Source: Lineus longissimus
Lineage: Eukaryota; Nemertea; Pilidiophora; Heteronemertea; Lineidae
Direction: 5' to 3'
Length of the DNA stretch: 64,000 nucleotides
NCBI RefSeq assembly: GCF_910592395.1
Contig: NC_088310.1
Location: 1,743,501 to 1,807,500 of the forward strand
The notes beneath the pieces are model-generated. The model was not told the DNA's origin, did not search any database, and saw only the letters and a program-made list of their open reading frames with translations. The position numbers were made by a program, and so were the translations under genes. Numbering within the stretch: position 1 is the stretch's first letter; the number at the start of each line of letters is the position of its first letter. Shown here one piece after another: positions 39,463 through 50,454 of the stretch.

Positions 39463-41661
39463 TCCAAAAGAATCATAACAAACACTTAGCGTCTCCTCCT
39501 TGGGCTATGGCTAAATTCGACAAAGCGTTCATTAATCTTCTCATTAATTGCATCGCAAGTCGTCGACGACTTAGGCTATCAGATGACAACCAGCTATTAG
39601 TTCAACGTGGGACTGGGGTAATTTAAATCAAAATCAGTGATTTATCTCTCAACTACTACTAATTATGATGCGAACAGAAGTAATGAATGCCAACGTCACC
39701 ATTACTGATGTTTATCAATGACCAGAGTAGTGAAACAGTAAAGAAGACCCATATGTCCATGATCAGAAGTACAGAAAGCGCATGTCTGTTCGGACTACAG
39801 AGTTTGGCTGTATACACAAGAAAGAAATCCAAGAGACAGTACTGTAAGCCACCCGATAGAGGCAGGCTGATGCAGACGAAGAAGAAGTATAGCTATTCTG
39901 GTTGTTTGCTCTGCCTGAGTGTTTCAATGAAAAGTAACGAAATCTCTTGCCCGCAATCTCAGATACCCTCATGCTGCAACCACATCTCGGCGGTAACCAT
40001 CACTTCCGCTTCTTATAGCGTTCTCCCATGGGTACCGTCTACTGATTATGTGGTTTATGACAGAACGATGTGGACATCCCCACCACAAGGTGACCGCAGG
40101 AGAGTTCGCGTCGTCAAACTATCTATAGGGCGGCATCTGCCAAAGAAATTATCGACTGTGGTGCCAAGCCCTGGTAATGAAGGGACAAAGAAAAGTGTAC
40201 GTCTGAGTGGGTAATCCAATAGATGCTGATTGACTTGATGGGTACAGGGCCAAGTCGTGGGCCATCAGGATGCCGGGAACCACTCTACCAGCGTCCTAAA
40301 CTCGATTACCTTGTATTACGAGCACGGCGAGACAGCTTCCCCCGGCGTTTCGTTGTTATCCGGTGCGACCATAACACTCGAATGAACGTTCTAGAATGCC
40401 GTCACGTTTATAGAAGAGTGGTCACTTGATCTGTTCTGGCGCTTGACAGAATGTTTCGAGCAACGATGAATCGATTCGGAAGGCGTATATCGTGTGAAGA
40501 AGAAAGCGTTGAAAGGAAAATGCATATTAGATGCAGAGCCCCTATAACACCAGTCACAGAGCAATCAAAGATGGGAAATGAAACACTGTAGAGCTCATCC
40601 ATTCAGAATCACTATTTCATGATTTGGATGTCGGCTGCGTTCCTCTCGGATGGAACAGGGCAGGGCTTTAGTTAGATAACGGCATTCTTCTCTGATAAAG
40701 ACCGGCCACAGTGGACACAGATTTCAGAGATACCTAATGATTAGGCACTGATCCCATCCAGCGTCGGGCATGATCGCAAGGATGATTGCAAATTGATTAG
40801 TTTGAGTTATCTTATGCGCGGGCAACTTCGCTGCGTCAACTCGCGTAGCTGATCGACTCGTTGTTATGACATCTCGTTCGCCATTATCAACCAAAGTTCA
40901 GCGGAAAGCACACCAATATCTGTCATCAGAGAGATCATCTTGTTTTGATTCAAATGATGACATTTGAAATTGGATGTCAAAATGATATTTCCACTTCAAT
41001 CATCACCTTCGAACAGATCAAAACAATCTGGGAAACTGATCGTGTAAACATTAACACATCCATCCGATCAATGATCACTCTCGTTAAACCTATGAATAAA
41101 AATCAGGGATGGATTTCTGGCGCAAGATTGGGCTGTGGATGGATTGGATAGGAATCGGTTTGATCGATTAAGGAATTGATATTTCCATCCATGCCCCCTC
41201 CGAACCTACTTCGCCTCCAAGTAACTTGACCAGAAACTTTTATGATAAATAATCACAATACGAAATGTCAAGCGTGAGCCGACGACACGCGTCTCCTCAT
41301 CTCCCTGAAGACTTATGAGACGACATCCTCCGCTAATATGATAAAACCTTATAAGAGCTCAATATGTCGCCTATGACACCATGGGACTCGGTGTCCGTTT
41401 GCACTAAGCCGTCTTCGTGATCCACGGATCATCCTGTCGGGACTGCTCTAAGTTGTAGTGATGACGTCTACTGCGAAACAAACCAACACCTCCTGCGCCA
41501 TTGATTACACAAAAAAGTACTCGTGCTATAGGTACTCCCACCATCAAGAACAAAATCAAATCTGAAGGATGAAAAAATTTCTAAGTCCAAATATTTTTTT
41601 CACTTGTTTTTTTCGGCTCAAAATGAAGAAACATCATCAGCCCAAAAAATGCTGTACTTAC
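39463..41661. other. Region between two candidate CNG first exons
   Basis: No recognised domain. A plus-strand open frame of 175 codons (39687-40214) has no family features. This would be intron for transcripts from the distal exon and promoter DNA for the proximal one. Confidence 0.5.
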
Positions 41662-41977
41662 CGAGAAGTTGTTTGTTTGGAATGGAAAGTCGGTGCTCGT
41701 GCTTGGTGGGCGACTTTGGTGGCTTCCCCCCAGTAGGCAGGCTGCCATTGCTGCTGATATGGGCATCGAACTCCTCGATAGTGGAGACGGGGCGGGACGG
41801 AGGGAAGAGTTGGATGTTTTCAAAGGTAAAGACTGGGTTTTCAATACCGGACGGTGTTAGAGAGACGGAGGGAGGAAGGAGAGGTGAGGCAGGTGCGCGG
41901 TCAAGATCAGGTGGCTCCTTCTTGCCGTTTTCGGAGGATACTCGTTTCATTTTTAAAGATTCTAATGGAGGTGGCAT
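41662..41977 (-). CDS. CNGB-like: Candidate alternative first coding exon of the CNG gene (1B)
   Basis: 105 codons plus one base, beginning ATG CCA CCT directly after an acceptor-like TTTCCAG. It ends at a good donor (GTAAGTAC) in the same phase and with the same last base (G) as exon 38940-39462. It can therefore splice to 37892, but not in frame to the other first exon. The product is Pro/Ser-rich with an ENPVFTFENI motif like DNPAF in the channel C-tail. A separate gene cannot be excluded. Confidence 0.5.
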
Positions 41978-42065
41978 CTGGAAATGCAAAGATTACGAGC
42001 ATTCATTTACAAAATCTCAAATCAAGTTCAAATTTTAAAGCTAGAACAGACCAGGCAAACAAACG

Positions 42066-42305
42066 GGTCAGCGGTATTGAAGAGACGGCCGTGTTATACC
42101 TGTCTTCACAAGCAGAGTGAGATGATAGCTCAGACCAAGGGGCCTTGCCTGTTGACTGCGGTATAGAAGAGACGGCCAGGTTGTACCCGTCTTCACAAGC
42201 ATAGTGGGATGATAACTCAGTCTATACCCTAGCGCCTGCGGTAAGAGACGACCAGTTACCTGTCTTCACAAGCATAGTTAGATGATAGCTTAGACCAAGG
42301 GGCGC
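42066..42305. repeat. Three tandem diverged copies of an 80-90 bp unit
   Basis: Each copy contains GCGGTAT.GAAGAGACGGCC, CCTGTCTTCACAAGCA.AG and GATGATAGCTCAGACCAAGG. They start near 42066, 42155 and 42235. A further copy in inverse orientation lies at 43009-43092. Confidence 0.75.
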
Positions 42306-42809
42306 TTTCCATTTCATTGCAACCTTGATCCCTTAATGACCCCTTAATGTTTTAGTCCGGTGTTTTAACATGACTTGATACCTGTGAACGGGTTTTCTTT
42401 CGCATTGTTCTATGCTTCCCCTGGTTAATACCGGTTTAGTGATAATGCGACAATGTCCTTATTGGAGATTGTCGTGACACACTATATATGCTAGCATGAT
42501 AATGGATGAAATTACTGCAAACTAATACTGATACCATAAACTCAACTATCATGATAAAATATTTGTCATCACTGTCATGTGCTGCCAACTGAGCTGAGAA
42601 GATGGAACTAGACTATGAACAAAATAAAAATTCACGCCCGTTTTGAGAGCGAGGGTCGATTTACAGCAGGAACCCCTGAACCAGCTCCCGCAGATCCGTC
42701 ATCCATCAAGTCAAAGCAAGCAAGAACTTGGTTTAATCTGCGGTTTATGTGCGTTTCTGCAAGCATTACTCCCATGGGTACGTCGTCTATACGTTTTATG
42801 TAGTATCGG

Positions 42810-42966
42810 TGGTCCACGGCAGGGGAGCTAGGGAGGGAAGACTTTCGTTTGAAATGACCAGAACCTCGTATTCTGATACACGGCAGGGAAACTAGACTGA
42901 TATACAGCACGGCAGCTAAGGAGGAAAGACTTTCGTTTAAATTGACCAGCACCTGGTATATATACC
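42810..42966. repeat. Tandem pair of about 80-bp units
   Basis: CACGGCAGGGGAGCTAGG.. and CACGGCAGCTAAGG.. each lead into GGAAGACTTTCGTTT.AA followed by TGACCAG.ACCT. Two copies, non-coding. Confidence 0.6.
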
Positions 42967-43008
42967 GCATGGCATCAAGGCCCCTTAGTCTGAACTATTG
43001 TGAAAACA

Positions 43009-43092
43009 GCCTGGCCGTCTCTTCTATACTGCAGGTACCAAGGCCACTTGGTCTAAGCTATCATCTCACTTTGCTTTGCGAAGACATGCTCA
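43009..43092. repeat. Inverted copy of the 42066-42305 repeat unit
   Basis: Reads GGCCGTCTCTTCTATACTGC, then CCTTGGTACC-type and TATCATCTCAC blocks. It is the reverse complement of the unit about 0.8 kb upstream, so the two sets could pair. Confidence 0.7.
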
Positions 43093-43129
43093 ACCTGGCA
43101 GATTCTTCCCTTAGGAAAAACATGTCTCA

Positions 43130-43256
43130 TTTTCACCATGGTAAATCCACAATCCAGCACATCACCATGGTGAATTGGGACGGTGAAATATTCTCTATGG
43201 TGAGCATGGTAAACTCCGATGTCACCATGGTGAACGCTGAATTCACCATGGTGAAT
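43130..43256. repeat. Cluster of CACCATGGTGAA palindromic motifs
   Basis: Five or six irregularly spaced copies of (T)TCACCATGGT(G/A)AA. The last is a perfect 16-bp palindrome, ATTCACCATGGTGAAT (43241-43256). No known family identified. Confidence 0.6.
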
Positions 43257-44582
43257 CCCAGGTCATTTTCGTACTAGTAAGGGATGATAGATTATAGACG
43301 TATCGATTAGGATGTTATGACACGAATTAGGTCCTTTCACAACGGTTAATACATAAAATCGATAGTTAATACTCATCAGTATCGGCATCAGTAGCATGCA
43401 GATAACATATGGGGTTCGCAACAATTTTTCCCGTATACAACAGTACGGGGAACTAGATTTCTGAGCTGCATTTGAAGCTTTTCGAGGAGAAACAGGTGAC
43501 CAACACATAAAAGACGACGGCATTTGGCTGCGTTGCTTTTTGTCGCCAACAAACGACCATCACAAGCATCCAAGTTATCTAAATTCGTTGACGATGCGAA
43601 GCAAGTTTCTTTAAAGACAAGTAGAAAACCGTTGGTGGGTGTTCTTTCTCGCTCTGGGTTCTCAATCTTGGAAGGACAGACCTCATCCTTCTGATGAGGA
43701 ATGCTGCTGTCTCATGTCACAATCCACCGTCATCACGATGTAAACAAGTAGTTGACCATAGATACAGTTTCCGGATGGCCAGAACTCTTCCCTTACAGGG
43801 TGGATGGAGATATGAACTTAATTGTAGCTTTAGCTGACGAAGACTAGACTCTCCTATTGACACATTGTCATCAGAAGGATGAGGACAAAACTGATTTCGG
43901 TGACAATACTGACCGATGACACTGCCTTATCTTTTCCATCATTAACACATAACGATGACATATACCTCAGACTCCCTGGCTGTAATTCATCGCAGTGACC
44001 AGAGCCTGTACACCGAGTAACCATTTTAATACAAATATATACCTACCCTTTTCGCCTTGGCTCGGAATGCCTGATTCTGTCTGGTAACTCCTCAGAATAT
44101 GTCATTTCGTGATCACCTTTATCGTCCAATCTGCCATCTTGTCAGAATACAATCCAATATGATGACAAACTAAGTACACACACCTATGGTTGCATTGAAA
44201 TTAATGGTATATTTCCATGGAAACAGTAAATGTAACCGCGTGCAACGGAATAACCCGGATGGTGTCGTCATTGTAACCATCGATTAATTAGAACTAAACG
44301 AGAGCAAATTGACATGTTGTGCGACATGAACAATTAGCTCACATCACAAAGGAAGAAACAATGATACACATGTAAAATTTGCTCGTATCTACTTATATTT
44401 AGTATTATTAGCACACGGGGGGGGGGGGGCTATAGGACCAATGGAATTATTAACGGCACTTACCAAACTGTCGGCTGCCCAGTGACTTGCCGCTCAACAA
44501 TAGTTTCCATCATCACGTGGCATAAGAAATCTTCAAATCTGACTGATCGTGTATCACGCCATTCCAATTTGAATCCCGACTG

Positions 44583-44618
44583 CATCGGCATCGGCATCGG
44601 CATCGGCATCGGCATCGG
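44583..44618. repeat. GGCATC hexanucleotide microsatellite
   Basis: About six perfect tandem copies of CATCGG. Confidence 0.95.
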
Positions 44619-44949
44619 GCAATGTCTCTAAACCATGAAACCCTGCCGACCTTTATTCTGATATACACCATAAACCGAAATAAAAAGACCAAGTTTTGGC
44701 CAACCTCCACTGACCCCATCCTGAACTTCAGTGCAACACTCAGCGCTACACTAATCGAGCTTGTAGCGTGCAAGGGGAGGAGCATACGCATGCCTGACAG
44801 TGATTGGGGATTATGGAATATTTCTGATTTAATCAAACTTTTAATGAGTACCCGGTGTTCTGGTAACTACCGATTCTGGCAACTACTGCAATTGCCCATT
44901 CCTTTTCATTCTTCCATTTAAAATGGTAAAGTTACCATTTCAAATTTAC

Positions 44950-45333
44950 CGCCATTGCCGCCGAGAACCTCTTCCAGCTGGTTATGGAACTCAAGCTGAC
45001 ACGTGGACTTGTTTACCTCCCAATCGCTTGGGCCATGTGATCTACTAGTCTGTGTAACCGATGCAGATATAGGAACCTTGCGTGCATTGGTGGATCTACA
45101 AATCGATGAAATCAAGTGTGTTACACAGAATTTATCCACTGGCGCCATTGCCGCCGAGTACCTCTTCCAGCTGGTTATGGAACTCAAGCTAACACGTGGA
45201 CTTGTTTACCTCCCAATCGCTGGGCCATGTGATCTACTAGTCTGTGTAACCGATGCAGATATACGACCCTTGCGCGCATTGGTGGATCTACAAATCGATG
45301 AAATCAAGTGTGTCACACAGAATTTATCTACTT
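44950..45333. repeat. 193-bp tandem duplication upstream of the transaminase
   Basis: Two copies, 44950-45142 and 45143-45333, over 95% identical by eye. One base is missing in copy 2 (CGCTTGGGCC versus CGCTGGGCC). A plus-strand frame runs from 45003 through most of copy 2 with hydrophobic, protein-like content, but the indel puts the copies out of register. It could be a decayed coding fragment or a simple duplication. Confidence 0.8.
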
Positions 45334-45466
45334 GTCTTTGACCTGAAGAGAGGTCGGGTCAACCCAGGAGAACTGAGAAGGGGACGGAAGCACCTCATTA
45401 ACTACCAATTTTCTCGATTTTATAGCTTCTCCAATCAATCACAGTTCGACAGTGCGCTGTACAATC

Positions 45467-48400
45467 ATGTTGTCACCAATCAGATTGGTTCCGGGACGTG
45501 GTCATGTTGCTGCCAGTGCTTTCAGGCAACTTCAAAATCGATCTGTGACATTGAGCTTGCAACAATGTAGACCTGTATTATCTACAGGGTGTGTGCATGA
45601 GCTGTACAAATCTTATGAAAGAGGTATCTGTTCTACTGTTCCAGTGTATACAACTAACAAAACTGGCCATGGACATGATGGTATGTTGGAGTGGTCTTTA
45701 TAATGCTTGTTGGGGTTGATCTACTGTTTTAATCGGGCCTGTCGGTCAACGCGGAGGCATAGGCCTAGCTAGCACAGTCGGGGCAGGTAGGGGGCTAACG
45801 CCCCTCCAGTAGACGTCGCCAAAAATAAGTTTCGGACCATGATTTTAGCCTGAGAGACTATTGAAAGGTTGGAATCGGTGACATGGTTAGGGTGCCCTGC
45901 TGAACTATAGACATTGACCATGTTTTTTTTTAGCGAGTGACCTGCGCTCTTATCAATAATTGTCCTATACTTCAAAATGGAAGGTGTTAGTTCAGCCTTG
46001 GAGATATTTAATATCTAAGAATTAAGGAGCCATGTTTATACAAACACTTGACCTAGGCCTTCTACTGACAGAAATAATCACAAAGAAAGACTCTGAAGTG
46101 AACACCGCTTTTGAGTTCAATCACATTTGTATTTTATTGTAAAATGCGGTTTAATTTGTCATGCCTAATGAGTTGGGGTTGTTAGGTCCAATTTGGGGGA
46201 AACAGAGTGATATAGTTTGTGTCACAGTTCCAATCTTGCTGTTTGATGTCAAATCATGAATCAATGGTAATACAAAGTAGGCCTATGTATAAAGACTAGA
46301 CGTGGTTATACATAGGTCTTTTGTCTTATGTTAGTTTTAGATCTGTATGTATGGGTAATACGAAGTTGTGTTTCTATTTTCAGCCAATTGGGAACGAACA
46401 CAAAACCGAGACAAAGCTTACTTTACCCCAGGCCCTCTGGATCCCGAAGTAATCGACCCACACATCCCTGACCATGCCAAGAAATTGTTCACCCCAGGTC
46501 CCCTGGGCGTTACCAAGACAACCAAGGCTGCCATGATGTTGGACATTGGACCATTTGATGCTGAGTTTATCAAGTGTTTGAGTTTCATAAGATCAGAAAT
46601 GATTAAAATTGCTGGTGAGTCTTCAACTTTAAACCTGGCTGGGTAATTTGGTTATTGACAATGTTCAAGAAAATTTGACTTGTTTTATAAAAACTTTTTG
46701 CTCCAAAGATATATTTTATGACTCTACAGGGTACTATGTACAACCAGGATTCTCCACAATAGTGGCCTTGTGACTATCTAAATTTTACTCCTTTTTCCTC
46801 GCAGATTTATCAGATAAGGACTACACCACTATTTTGTTACAAGGCAGCGGGACGTATGCTATGGAGGGGGTGTTACAAACCAATGTGCCTAGGAATAATC
46901 CAAAGGTAAATGTATCATCTTGAAGATACTTCAGCAGATTTCCCATCTGTTCAGACTCTTTCCTGTTGTCTCAACCATACTAGAGCAGAAGTTCATACTC
47001 GCGGCATCATCTGATCTTTCACTTATAACTGAGTCGACCAAGTGCATTGTCTGTATGATGCCAAAATTGTATAATGTGTCCCATGCATTTCAAAGGAATA
47101 ACAAAATGAATGAAACCGTCCCTTATCTTGCATCTCTCCCTCTTTTGTCTTGACAGGTTTTGGTAATAGAGAACGGCATATACGGCAAGAGAATGAGCCA
47201 GATATGTCAGATTGCTGGGTTCCCTTTAAAAGTTCTAAACTTTCCTGAAAATGAACGCATTGACTTGGCCGAAGTGGAAAGGTATCTTCAGAATAATCCT
47301 GATGTCACAACTGTGGGTATGGTACATCATGAGACCAGCAGCGGCATTCTCAACCCAGTGGAGTACGTCGGAAAATTGGTTCAGAAATATACCCCAGGTA
47401 AATTAGAACTTCTTTTGAACCCACATGATTTTTGTCGCGGATATTAAACATGAAAAGCAATATGTTGTAACATGTGCCAGATTATTAAAACCAAATCTTA
47501 ATACAGCCTGTATTATTTGGCTGAAATTGTCATGTTCCTGAATTTTATGAAAGTCGGTTATCTGTGTTTTATTGGCGCTTATTACATTGATTTCTTTTCT
47601 CTGCTTAATCAAATCGGAGACAGCTCTTGATCTTCATCGAATGCTATGAATCATAGGATTCTTCATCTTATTTCAGGAGCATCTTTCTATGTCGATGCGA
47701 TGAGCAGTTTTGGTGCGATCCCCCTTGATCTGGAGGATGCTGGCATCGATTTCCTAACCGTCTCGGCGAACAAGTGTATAGAGGGTGTTCCCGGCTTCTC
47801 CTTTATACTAGCTAACAAACGGAGGTTGATGGAATGTGAAGGTGAGTTGTTAAAAGATGAAAATATCTTCTGCTGTCAATCTTTAACCAACCAAAAGCAA
47901 GAATGTCTGCTGCTAGTTGTTTTCTACACTGCTTGGCTATAATTGTACCACTTTACCTTACTTGCAGGCTTGATAACTTCTTTGGCATCCTCATTACAAT
48001 GTCTGCTGTTTCTTGGTTATAACTACTATCAAACATTTATGATTTCAGGCAATTCTCGCTCGCTAAGTTTTGATCTGGTTTCTCAGTATATAAAAATGGA
48101 AAAAGAAGGGACATTCCGTTTCACACCAGCTACTCATACACTACTGGCATTTGGTCAGGCACTGAAGGAATTCCAGGAAGAGGGCGGTGTTGAAGGAAGG
48201 GGTCGGCGGTAGGTAGAAACAGCATTTTCCTTTAGCACAGTTTGCTCTGTCAAGAATGCGCATTTGTGTGGAGCATTAGTTGGTGTCAACTAGGTCCTTG
48301 ACTTTCCATCTTCTTCCATCTTGGATTGGGTTGTGAGGTTTTGAATCGTAACAGGAGGATATGTTTTCACCACCTGTATTTCTTTAGATTGTCCTTATAT

Positions 48401-50454
48401 ACCAGAAGTGATGCAGATAAGAGACATTTCAAAATGAAAAGCTGGCCTTGGAACTGAGCTGCAAGTCAATTTACAGTTGCAAATCTAAATCACTCTTGTT
48501 GTTTTCCAGTTACAAGAAGAACAACAAGGTTCTTCGAGAAGGGATGAAGAAGATGGGATTCAAAGAGTTCCTGCCAGAAGGGCTCGGCAGCTTCCTCATC
48601 ACCACCTACACGTATCCAAAACACCCTAACTTCAATAGTGAGGCATTCTTCAAGAAACTAAACGATAAAGGTAAACTAGTTGGACAAGAAGGGTTTTTTG
48701 AAATATCCCATTTTCTGTCAAGGAAGTCCATATGTATAGTGATGATGTTGTCATATGTGATTGTGTATGGTCATAGAAATCTTTGAGTTGGAGCTACTAG
48801 CGTAAAGTAGAATAATATCAAGGTCAAGTCAAAAAGGAGTATTCGGTCATAAATGTTATCAGACAGCTGGAACTTCCACTGTTAGAGAGTCACCCTCTCC
48901 ATTACATATAGCTTAAATAGAGTTATGCGATACCGATCGTCATATTAGCGAAGTACACGCGTCGACTTTAACTCGGATGTTTTATAATATGCCATTTCTT
49001 TCAGATATACTGTTTGGTCGGACCATGCCCAGTCAGACTCCTGCCATACAAATTAGTAACATGGGACATCTGTTTCCTCACGATGTCCGATACCTTTTAC
49101 TGGCCATTAATGCAGTCTTGAGTGACATGAAAATCAAATTACCTCTTCGTTGCTGAAGGAACAAACCTACTGCCATTATGTACGAATTCATGCATCTGTT
49201 CACCATCCATGAGGCTGGCATCTTCTGTGATAAACCATAACCATCATTCATTAGTCACTCCATGTGCATGTAGTTAGTCTTAATAGCTTTCAAGAGCAGC
49301 ATCAAGTTCATTGGTCAGTGGATGTCACCGGCCGTCCTCTCAGTTCCATTGCCTCCATCCTCTAGCCAGATTGTCCTTCACTAGACATCGCTCTCATATT
49401 CCTGAATATATTGAACGATATTGAATGCTAAGCCAGCTATTTATTTCAGAAGACAGGAGATGCCAGTAACCTTCCGGTGGTTAACTTTCCAAAAACTTTT
49501 CAATCAAAATATTTTATGCTCCTTTCGAATGACTCGTAGGGCAAATTTTCTCGATAATGAGATTTCAACTTTTTTGACGGATGGTACATATGGTACGTGG
49601 CATTTTGCATGCATTTTATTGGGTGAGAAAAGTTCTGCATTTCTGCTTTTGTAAAGGAACATTCTTATTCTCCTTAGTACCATTGTTTTTCACCTGTGTA
49701 AAAAAACCAGCTCCTGAAAACTCTGTAGATACTTTCATTTCATTCACTTGAAATAAAACGTTAACATCACCACTCTTGAATAATAGACAAAGACTTCCTC
49801 AGTACTGTTCATAGTTGAAAGAAAATGCACAAGAGTCTACATGTACGTGTACAACTGGTTTGTGTAGAATTGTGGACAATTCAGAGGTTACCTGGAATTG
49901 AACTAGAATTGGAGCTGAGGAAAGATTGATGTTTCCTACTCAATTACATGTAATTTGAACAAAAAAGGCTTTGAAAATTCTTGCCCATTTAATCTGATTA
50001 TAGATGACTGTTGTTTCCTCAGTATTTTATGTCAAGAGTCTACGTGTACAACTGGTTTGTGTAGAATTGTGGACAATTCAGAGGTTACCTGGATTTGAAC
50101 TAGAATTGGAGCCGAGGAAAGATTGATGTTTTCTACTCAATTACATGTAATTTGAACAAAAAGGCTTTGAAAATTCTTGCCCATTTAATCTGATTATAGA
50201 TGACTGTTGTTTCCTCGATATTTTATGTCAAGTCTTTGTCTAGTTGCCCCCAGTACTTGTCATTTGTTTTTAGTTTCTAGTATATTTGTAATCCCATTCC
50301 AGACCAGATGATCGGCCCAGGGGCATTCACCGCATGCCCGACCTTCCGAATCTTCAACATTGGTCAGATCTTCCCACATGATGTGCGTCACCTTCTCAAA
50401 TCAGTTGAAACAGTCTGTCATGAAATGGAGCTGAATCTTCCCCTTCGAGAATAA
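45467..50454 (+). CDS. phnW-like: 2-aminoethylphosphonate-pyruvate transaminase, mitochondrial type
   Basis: PLP enzyme that moves the amino group of 2-aminoethylphosphonate to pyruvate, giving phosphonoacetaldehyde and alanine. Exons: 45467-45680, 46384-46614, 46805-46905, 47157-47397, 47677-47841, 48049-48208, 48510-48670, then a terminal exon 50303-50454 (or 49005-49156). 474 residues. The first exon is Arg/Ser-rich and lacks acidic residues for its first 45 or so positions ([19 protein letters not shown]), a mitochondrial presequence. The body has [41 protein letters not shown] and the PLP lysine in [14 protein letters not shown], matching bacterial PhnW. The carboxylate/phosphonate-binding Arg is in PTFRIFNIG of the distal terminal exon. 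ATG 45467 was chosen as the only in-frame ATG upstream of the first donor region. The gene converges on nothing; CRY-DASH follows on the same strand 3.1 kb later. Confidence 0.92.
49005..49156 (+). CDS. phnW-like: Proximal alternative terminal exon of the transaminase
   Basis: 152 nt after acceptor tttcag, entering in phase 1 from the exon ending 48670. It encodes 50 residues, from [20 protein letters not shown] to KLPLRC, then TGA. It is the same length as, and about 20 of 50 residues identical to, the exon at 50303-50454. The conserved FRI of the family reads IQI, so the substrate Arg becomes Gln. An AATAAA at about 49752 could end this isoform. Confidence 0.75.
49831..50231. repeat. 203-bp tandem duplication between the two terminal exons
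   Basis: Copy 1 about 49831-50033, copy 2 about 50034-50231, over 95% identical by eye. Shared blocks include GTGTACAACTGGTTTGTG and TTGAAAATTCTTGCCC. It is non-coding and recent. Confidence 0.9.
50303..50454 (+). CDS. phnW-like: Distal terminal exon of the transaminase (canonical)
   Basis: 152 nt, same phase as the proximal copy. It encodes [20 protein letters not shown].. to LPLRE, then TAA. It keeps the Arg of the FRI motif and the pattern of bacterial PhnW C-termini. Confidence 0.88.

Larger units (their letters stand above)
41978..45466. other. Intergenic region between CNG channel and transaminase, divergent
   Basis: The two genes are transcribed away from this region. It holds several local repeats (listed separately), a 13-base G run at about 44417-44429 and a hexanucleotide repeat. 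No gene recognised, apart from a possible 5' UTR of the transaminase near 45430. Confidence 0.6.

Noticed and set aside
39687-40214. 175-codon plus-strand frame
   Set aside because: No recognisable domain, no supporting splice context, and composition typical of random sequence.
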